Of a stretch of DNA of 30,561 bases, positions 30,129-30,561 are shown one piece after another. Position 1 is the first letter of the stretch; every line of letters starts with the position of its first letter. The position numbers were made by a program, and so were the translations under genes. The DNA is taken from IMG/VR virus record IMGVR_UViG_3300033806_000084, positions 1-30,561 of that record; one strand, written 5' to 3'. This DNA is from a virus. The notes beneath the pieces are model-generated. The model ran no database searches. It saw only the letters and a program-made list of their open reading frames with translations, and was not told the origin of the DNA.

Positions 30129-30316
30129 CAAGTCCACCAGAGCCAAATACACCACCCAACGAATGAGAGACCAAACAACACGCCAATCACAAACAGAATG
30201 ACTAAAGAGTATAGGGCGATACGGTCGCTCAACGTTAACCTTGGATAGTCGTGTTGCTCCGTTTCTAGCAGAGAAACATAAGCATACAGCGGATCACTTT
30301 TTGGTGTTTTCTGCAT
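30128..30316 (-). CDS. Small C-terminal membrane-anchored protein (holin-like?), 62 aa
   Basis: The start is the ATG at 30316 (MQKTPKSDPLYAYVSLLETE), with GGATG 9 bases upstream; an in-frame TTG at 30328 overlaps the previous gene. Residues about 34-60 are one strongly hydrophobic segment (LYSLVILFVIGVLFGLSFVG) ending with several Trp, so the protein would be held in the inner membrane by its end. Single-pass proteins of this size near the terminase genes may be holins (T7 gp17.5 has such a place), but no lysis enzyme lies beside it. Confidence 0.6.
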   Translation of the reverse strand: MQKTPKSDPLYAYVSLLETEQHDYPRLTLSDRIALYSLVILFVIGVLFGLSFVGWCIWLWWT

Positions 30317-30318
30317 GA

Positions 30319-30561
30319 CTACATCCAAATTGAGACACCTACATAGACTGGGACGCCAACGGCGGCAGCGGTTTCAGTGCCAGCAGACGCGGTATCAACA
30401 AGTGCTCGCAATCTGGCGTAATGCTGAACGCCGAAATGGTACGAGAGAAACTCAGAGCCGCTGTACACAGGGGTTGTGTCCGCATGGGCATTGACCAGAG
30501 GGAATGCGGGCGTGATCACGGCGCTGGAGAATGATCCTACTGTGAAAAATTCAGCCGTGTC
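30319..30561 (-). CDS. Virion-associated protein, C-terminal part (continues at window start)
   Basis: These are the last 80 codons (residues 126-205) of the 205 aa protein that begins at 567, in the copy at the window end. The stop is TAG at 30319. Bases 30370-30561 are the second copy of window bases 1-192. Here residue 168 is Phe (TTC) instead of Leu (CTC). The C-terminus contains PVYSGSEFLSYHFGVQHYAR and a hydrophobic VGVPVYVGVSIWM end. Confidence 0.8.
   Translation of the reverse strand, partial: DTAEFFTVGSFSSAVITPAFPLVNAHADTTPVYSGSEFLSYHFGVQHYARLRALVDTASAGTETAAAVGVPVYVGVSIWM
30370..30561. repeat. 192-base end repeat of window bases 1-192
   Basis: Every base of 30370-30561 equals 1-192 except one (A at 30435, G at 66). 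A coding frame crosses the join without shift, which shows that the molecule is circular or terminally redundant, with a unit length of about 30,369 bp. Confidence 0.95.

Overview
The window is an essentially complete genome of a temperate, probably short-tailed (podovirus-like) phage or prophage. Its last 192 bases repeat its first 192 with one mismatch, so the molecule closes into a circle of about 30,369 bp (or is terminally redundant). One structural gene runs through the join. Clear Shine-Dalgarno sites, many ATGA/GTGA gene overlaps, a YdaS-like Cro and integration into a bacterial tRNA-Val point to a Gram-negative, probably proteobacterial, host. Nothing in the sequence fixes the genus.

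Layout. (1) 1321-4783, rightward: a tight cassette of small unknown early genes, a DEDDy-type 3'-5' exonuclease, an excisionase-like HTH protein and a tyrosine integrase, followed at once by the 3' half of a tRNA-Val(CAC), which is the likely attP. (2) 4965-5571: the lysogeny switch, with a short HTH repressor (leftward) and a Cro/YdaS-like protein (rightward) around a 115 bp divergent region with two operator-like dyads. (3) 5599-9142, rightward: replication and recombination. A DnaB-N/RepA-type helicase fusion is followed by a 210 bp cluster of 12 GTAAC/GTTAC elements with large palindromes (candidate origin), then small genes, a DUF6948-like protein, a Gly/Ser-repeat protein, a resolvase-like nuclease and a small Cys-rich protein. 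(4) 9385-30561 and on through 1-1013, leftward: one late block of about 22 kb. In transcription order it encodes the small terminase, a structural protein, small membrane and basic proteins, a sigma-70 region-4-like protein, an unknown protein, the large terminase, tail or fibre proteins, portal, tail nozzle, Gly-rich fibre proteins, scaffold, a Tad2/DUF2829-like protein, major capsid, head-tail adaptor, a set of internal (ejection) proteins ending in a 1096-residue protein with a lytic transglycosylase domain, and a small coiled-coil protein.

How it works together (inference). Divergent promoters near 1047-1126 would drive the late block leftward and the early/integration cassette rightward. 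The repressor/Cro switch controls the replication operon. The helicase would load at the GTAAC cluster using host polymerase and primase, since no phage polymerase is seen. Virion assembly follows a portal-scaffold-capsid plan with a beta-propeller nozzle and internal ejection proteins. No long tape measure, sheath or tube protein is visible, which supports a short tail. No free endolysin was recognised; the only muralytic domain is in the ejection protein.

Most noteworthy: the GTAAC iteron and palindrome cluster, the Tad2-like gene inside the capsid cassette, the sigma-region-4-like protein in the late block, a duplicated fibre-anchor domain, a 19-residue Arg-rich peptide gene in the ejection cassette, and the DnaB-N/RepA fusion.
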